Assembly: GCA_038496675.1 (NCBI GenBank) | Contig: CM076651.1 | Coordinates: 4,178,037-4,242,036 of the forward strand | Direction of reading: 5' to 3' | Length of the DNA stretch: 64,000 nt | From: Rachycentron canadum | Taxonomy: Eukaryota > Chordata > Actinopteri > Carangiformes > Rachycentridae | Part shown: one piece after another, positions 58,662 to 64,000 of the stretch | Layout of the letters: each line of letters starts with the position of its first letter | Numbering within the stretch: the stretch's first letter is position 1 | The notes under the pieces: model-generated | Told to the model about the DNA's origin: nothing | Databases searched by the model: none | The model's input: the letters and a program-made list of their open reading frames with translations, nothing else | Translations under genes and position numbers: made by a program

Positions 58662-61639
58662 TGTGGGAGCCTGATTGTTCAGAAGTGACAGACAAATAGT
58701 TCTTATTTTGTAGCTGCATCATGTTGACGGATACATGCTGCACCATATATTTCCACGAATTGAACGATGAGATCATTCTTAAATTGACATATGAACCTTA
58801 ATCCTTGAATGAATATGTAAATCAGGCATCTTATTGTTGCCTGTTTTCTCACTTTTTTTCTTATAGGCTTTTTGGGACTGAGGTGGTCTCGGCATACCCC
58901 TCCCCCATCATGTTATCTTTGGTAAAATGCCTGAAAGGATGCACGCGGGGTGCTTGTGGTGTGCGAATAGTAGTATACATGCACGTGGGTCTGGAGTCCA
59001 TCTGTGGCAGAACAAGAAGGTTCCTGTGTCATTACCCACTCCAGTGCACTAACATCTTCAATTAACAGCGGCAAGCTACTGATGACATATTTTCAGGATG
59101 TTGCTCTGCCTCTGTGACCGATCTCCTCACACTCTGCTGGGCTCCAAACTGCCAACAGAAAAACAAAGGTTCACACACATGCGGTGGAAGCGTATGTGCC
59201 TTAAGTACCTCTTCCGCTGGTTCCTGCTCCTGCTGCTCTTTCAGCCTGCTCGGGGGGAAAGAAAACTAAATGTGACTTAGGAATTGGTGCATAATCACAT
59301 CTCCAGGTGTAAAGGAATTTGCAGCATGTTTTTTTCCCCTGGCTGCATATGGGGTGCATAATCACTTAGCACTTGACCTTGACTTGTATCATTAATTCAG
59401 TGAGTAAACTGTCAGCGTCTCTCACCAGCTGTGCTCAGGATTGTAACCTTGGCTCGCTGAAGGTCAAGCACTTTTTACTTTTCTTTGATGGTGGGGGGGG
59501 TTGTGCAGCCAACTGTCTGTCTCTTCAGATCCCTATCTTTATCTCTTCAGATCTATCTATCTTTATTATACTATTGCATTTTTGATTCTAAGTAATTGGA
59601 TTAAATTAGTTTGAATTAGTTAACTTCAAAGTAAAGTTTACCTGATACCTGAGAAAATGGTGAATGAGACCTAATTATTCATTACTAATTGAAAAAGTAA
59701 ATTACTTTACATAAAATTACTCAACAGCAAAAGCAGTAGTTACATAACTTTCATTACTCAGCCCAGATCTGTTAAAGGTGCCTTTCCAAGCCTCCAGAGC
59801 CACAAGTGATATATTTTATAAAGTTGTAGAAATAGAAAATGAGACATTTTAGTTTAATAAGCCTGTGGTTTGAAGGTTATTTCTGACTAAGAGCAAGTTT
59901 AATGTTAGCCTTGGTGACTGCACACAGTACACCAGAGGTTCTGTCCTCATAGTGAAGCCACAGTGTCCATTCACTTTGCAACACAGAACAAAACCAGGGG
60001 CCAGATACATAAAACTGTATAGATTTGTGACTAAAACTATGTACATATGTCCACAACCAGAAATAAACACACATTCCTTTTATCAGCGTTATAAAGCATA
60101 GGCACGATTCCCTTTTATACATCTCACTCACTGAGACACTGGGCGCACGTGCACGAGCCTCATTTCCACTCCCTATAATTAACCATAAATAGATGAAGAC
60201 ACTTTCTTAATCCATCAATTTGCATACAAAATCACTGTGTTTGCAACAAGTTATCAGGCACGGCTGCGAAAAGAACAACAAAAATGCAATTCACCATTTA
60301 TTGGTTGAATAACAAGCTGAGCACATTAGTAAACTTTAGTATAATAACTCCAACTGTAAAGTCCTTTTTTTTAGTGCTAACATTTGTCACATCTTCATTA
60401 GGCTACAGACAGATGTGATTATTAAATATTAAAATAGCATCTAAACAGTTTACAGAGTGTCACGATTAATAATTATATAATATAAATTATATAAACAATG
60501 CTGAACCAAATATTGAGCACACCAAGAGTTATTCTGTTTATGAATTGTCATATAGTTTTTTGTTGTGCAAACACTAAAGCTTATCTTGACGGTAACAGAT
60601 GCAGCTCCGTAAAGTTGTCTGTTGTTTAGTTTTGTTCAATTACGTGTCTTAATTGAGCATTTTCACTTCACTGCATCTAAAGTAGCTCGCTCTAAAAAAC
60701 GTGAACGCGAGGTCAAAAGAAGTGTAAAGTGGGCACAGTCTCATTGGCTGGTCTATAAAGATCCTGTTGATTTTCAGGAAGTGGCGTTAGCATGGTTTTT
60801 GTGTGTATGTGTCGTTTATACATGTGGCCCCCGGATGTTTACCAGTGGCTAACAGTAGCAACCCAGCTAAGACCACACAATATATAAATATTACAAATAC
60901 TAGGTTGTCGGTATTAGCATTTCTGCTTGTTCGGTAGAAGCTAGCCGCCTCCACATCGAGCTAACTTTACTGGCGTGTCTCTCCACCAAACGCACAGAAA
61001 CCAATTTCAGACTTCATCAAACTCCAGTTAAGACAATAAATGTGCCGACCCCTGAGTGTTGCTGTATTTAGAAACTGTAAAGTAATGACAGGACTTTTAA
61101 ACGTAATCCCTGAGGGACTGTACCAAAATTATTTAGGAGAGATGGAGCGAAAAGGGGAAAGGGGTATGTACATATATGTAATGAAAGTGTCTTTTTTTTT
61201 TAACCTCAAAATTATATTTTATTTAATTTCCCTTGCAGATTAACAAAAAAAATTAAAGGTAATTGTTACATTTGAGAGCACGTCACTTAAAATCTTAATT
61301 GTTTGCTGTTTCTAGTGAATCAAGTTGTACCAGTGCTAATATATTTAGATATTTATGGGATATAGTGTTTATTTAAATAGAATAAAATAAAAACAACAAT
61401 AAATAACAATGCTGTGGAGGATGTTGCTCTGTCAAAAAGTGACAGCATTGGGTTTTATCTTTCCTCCATGCACAAGTAGTTTTCATACAGTCCCCAAAAA
61501 AGCCCAACACTAGTCAGATCTTTGAACATTGTTTTCAAACACTGTGGTAGAAAAACTGTTGGCTTTATCAGGTCGAAGGATAGATGAAGGCCGCAGTATG
61601 TAGGTCAGTAAAGATGGACTCTGTTGAGCAACAATGGTA
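58662..61639. other. Single-copy non-coding DNA
   Basis: No gene seen. A G-run lies at about 59490-59500, an ATCT-rich stretch near 59540 and a T-run at about 61191-61202. 60600-61100 has a texture of dispersed repeat (for example GCTAGCCGCC) but matches nothing that I can name. The frames at 58805-59280 are unrecognised. Confidence 0.35.
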
Positions 61640-61880
61640 TAGTAGCAGGTGAGCAGCTGAGTTACCAAGCCAGAAAATTCAATTAGAGGCCAGTTCCTGC
61701 CTGCATTCAGTTTATTATGGTGTGGCTAACAAAGTCCTCCTGCTTGGCGAGATAAAGCCGAAGACTGGTGCCTTTTGTTAGTCCCATCAGAGGCTGCACT
61801 GATCAGCTTGAGATGCCCTCAATCCTCCTTAGGCCAGCTGGGAGTGAACTGTAAAGCACTCCAGTCTTTTGTGGAGTTTT
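61640..61880. promoter_or_regulatory. Candidate conserved non-coding element
   Basis: Repeat-free and CNE-like: AAAATTCAATTAGAGGCC, CAGTTTATTATGGTGTGG, GCGAGATAAAGCC. No open frame of note. It is called from texture only. Confidence 0.3.
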
Positions 61881-63910
61881 ACTTTAAATAATTTCTGCCT
61901 GTGTCCCTTCCACCAACAATCCCCACCTGCCTTCAAATTACATTAAAGGCCCTCTACTACATTAACCACTGGACAAATCAAATTGCCATTTTAGGAGGAG
62001 GATCAGGGTTAAATGAGCCTTTCAAGAAATTTGGACCCGGACTGGCTTTTAAAGGCTCATCAAGCAAAACACTTCACCTTGGCGCGCCCTTTAGACCTCA
62101 CTGCCTTGGAGTGGTCTCTCCTCAGTTTCTGTTTGCAAGGATACAATGTCATCTGCTCTTCCTTGTTTGCAGTGCTGCAGAACTCAATCAAATAAAGCGT
62201 TGCTGATTGAGGCAGGGTCACTGCAGAGATGTCCCCGTCTTCGGCGTGACGTGGCTATCTCAAGTGAAATGAGCTGGAAAAGCTGCTGTCATGAGGTGGC
62301 AAAGGAGAACCAGAGCCACGAGGGAAATGGATTGTAGTCAGAGCCGGATCTGACTTTTGATAACAGGCGAGCCGCCCTTTGTGTGAGCGGACACACTGAT
62401 GTGCAGTTAGCGGGGGCACTCATCCTCAGAGTCAATATAAGTCACATGAACCATGAAGGGCAGAGGTCAGCAGAGGTCAGACACACACTTGCACATTGCA
62501 GTTGGAGTGGAACATGATTTCAAAATGCTAAATTTAAAACAGGGTCGCAAATATGTGAAATGAAGGCATTTAAAGCACAGACAAGTCCACATCTGTTTTT
62601 GCAGTATAGTCATTTTACTATGGGTGGTCAAGCATGAGTTTTCATCTGTAAGATGTGATCAGAAAGAGATAAGAAGCAACTGAGGTGGTATTGTTTGTCG
62701 TCTCAGCTGAGGAAAGATATATGCTGAGATTCATTGTTGCAAACACAAAGGGATAAAGTCATCCCTCTTTTGAATTTCATTTTGATAGTTGACTTTTCTG
62801 CATTTCTTTGCTCCTTAGTGTTTTTTCCCAGTTCAAATACAAACGTCATTGTAGTTTTCATTTCAAAAGGAAATCTGCTTTAGATGGCTTCATTTCCAAA
62901 GAAACTGCAAGTCTAACATGTATTTTGCTACCAACCTGGCGACTTTCAGCAATGCAGTAAGTCCCATATATCAACACCAGTCTCAGTCTTTACTATCTGG
63001 TATCTCCTCTTGTGGATTTTATTGCAGGGGGAAAAGAAAAAGTAGTCTGCCACAGGATGAGAGAATAAGTATCCTGACCATTTACTCTCATCTGTCTTAT
63101 TACGGTAATGTTGGTGTCTCATTGACACTATGGCTTTGAAGGAGAAAATCCTCCAAATCAGACTGGATGTTTTTTTCTTGTAGACACCAGAAAATATATA
63201 TGTTTCTGTACAGTTGTTATTTTTTCTGTGCGTCTGTAACAAGACAAACTAATTTTCTTATGTTGAATATTGTTATTCTATACGGGGATTTTAAACCTAT
63301 TCTGACTGGAGGTAGATCATATATTCTTTGTAAATCCTTCTTTATTGGTTCCACAAGCCCTAAAACAACAGAGTCAGGGTGCAGCAAACCCACTGTTATT
63401 ATCGAGTTTGAAAACCTGGTGGACACTAAAGCATAATTGCTTTAATGGTGGAAAAGGTGAGGGCAGTTTAAAGGATTGATTAAGGGATTTGGTTTCACGC
63501 TGAACAAACCAAAGAGGGAGCCAAGGTCACAGCCAGGGGCCAAGACAAACAAATATACCTGTCAGCCCGCTCCCTCACCCATGGACCCGTGCACATTTAA
63601 ACTCAACACACACTCAAAGAAACAAAAACAAGTCATCTTACACCTCACTGCGTTTTCAGTCAGGAATACATCTTATTCGTCCACAGTCACTTGTACATCC
63701 ACCAGGCTGGAACAACAAACTAACCAAAATGTTTTAATTATTTTGTCATTATTTATTGACTCTAAATTCTGTTTTAATACCACATTCAATAAAACTTGGT
63801 ATTAAATGATCTAATCCATGTGTAACAGACAATCAAATGTATGCATTTTGAACAATGCTTTTGGTGTTTCCAAAGAAATAATTTTAATACTAAATGGCAA
63901 ATAGTCTGTA
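61881..63910. other. Single-copy non-coding DNA
   Basis: No gene seen. Frames at 61901-62337, 62918-63436 and 63476-63805 have no recognised domain. 62010-62130 is GC-richer and includes GGCGCGCC. Confidence 0.35.
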
Positions 63911-64000
63911 ATTTAAAGGGGCTGTTTGTAAGTTTTCACTGCCACTGAACGTGGTTGCTTACCGGTAGCAAGTGGTGGTGACTGACAAAGAACAAATGAA
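63911..64000 (+). repeat. Probable dispersed fish repeat, cut by the window edge
   Basis: TTAAAGGGGCTGTTTGTAAG and TTTTCACTGCCACTGAACG are phrases found at the start of a common fish DNA repeat. A near-palindrome TTGCTTACCGGTAGCAA follows. The element continues beyond the right edge, so its class is uncertain. Confidence 0.4.

Overview
This window looks like teleost fish chromosomal DNA, probably from a percomorph (spiny-rayed) fish. It contains no intact gene that I can recognise. The case for a fish rests on very frequent (AC/GT)n microsatellites, relics of two Tc1-like transposon families, a decayed hAT transposase related to the ZBED group, a tRNA-derived SINE in minus orientation, copies of a roughly 150-bp satellite carrying the phrase GGTCAAAGGTCAAGGTCA, and TTAGGG-type telomeric repeats. 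No long reading frame matches a protein family I know apart from transposases. The longest open frames (for example 233 codons at 43894-44595) lie in GC-richer single-copy DNA and read as chance frames. I treat the window as a gene desert or the inside of a very large intron.

Layout. 1-6800: single-copy DNA with two small hairpins near the left edge and several segments that read like conserved non-coding elements (CNEs). 6832-7494: an internally deleted Tc1-like element with both ends. A second copy of the same family lies at 14051-14360, followed by a tRNA-derived SINE at 14566-14803. 15000-24000: mostly single-copy, with a run of Ns at 22289-22682 flanked by G-rich DNA. 24900-25710: one satellite unit next to a different Tc1-like relic. 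26000-31500: CNE-like DNA and microsatellites. 31546-31996: a MITE followed by an interstitial telomeric repeat. 32390-44200: the most CNE-like block, including a perfect PBX-MEIS type site at 33943-33952. 46095-47475: a MITE and a hAT transposase pseudogene split by an (AC)n expansion. 48864-49992: long microsatellites. 53705-54135: three satellite units with nuclear-receptor-type direct repeats. 55598-56030: MITE and other repeat fragments. 56000-64000: CNE-like DNA, a CTCF-like site at 58648-58661, and a repeat running off the right edge.

Functionally, the non-repeat part most resembles the regulatory landscape around a developmental gene lying outside the window, with ATTA/TAAT-rich blocks, octamer and TALE-type sites. 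That is inference: conservation cannot be measured from one sequence. Four segments have splice-like borders and open frames (3906-4119, 5129-5353, 33912-33960, 50227-50393). They are listed as weak exon candidates. I saw no new genetic system; the most unusual items are the satellite-borne receptor motifs, the telomeric repeats and the hAT relic.
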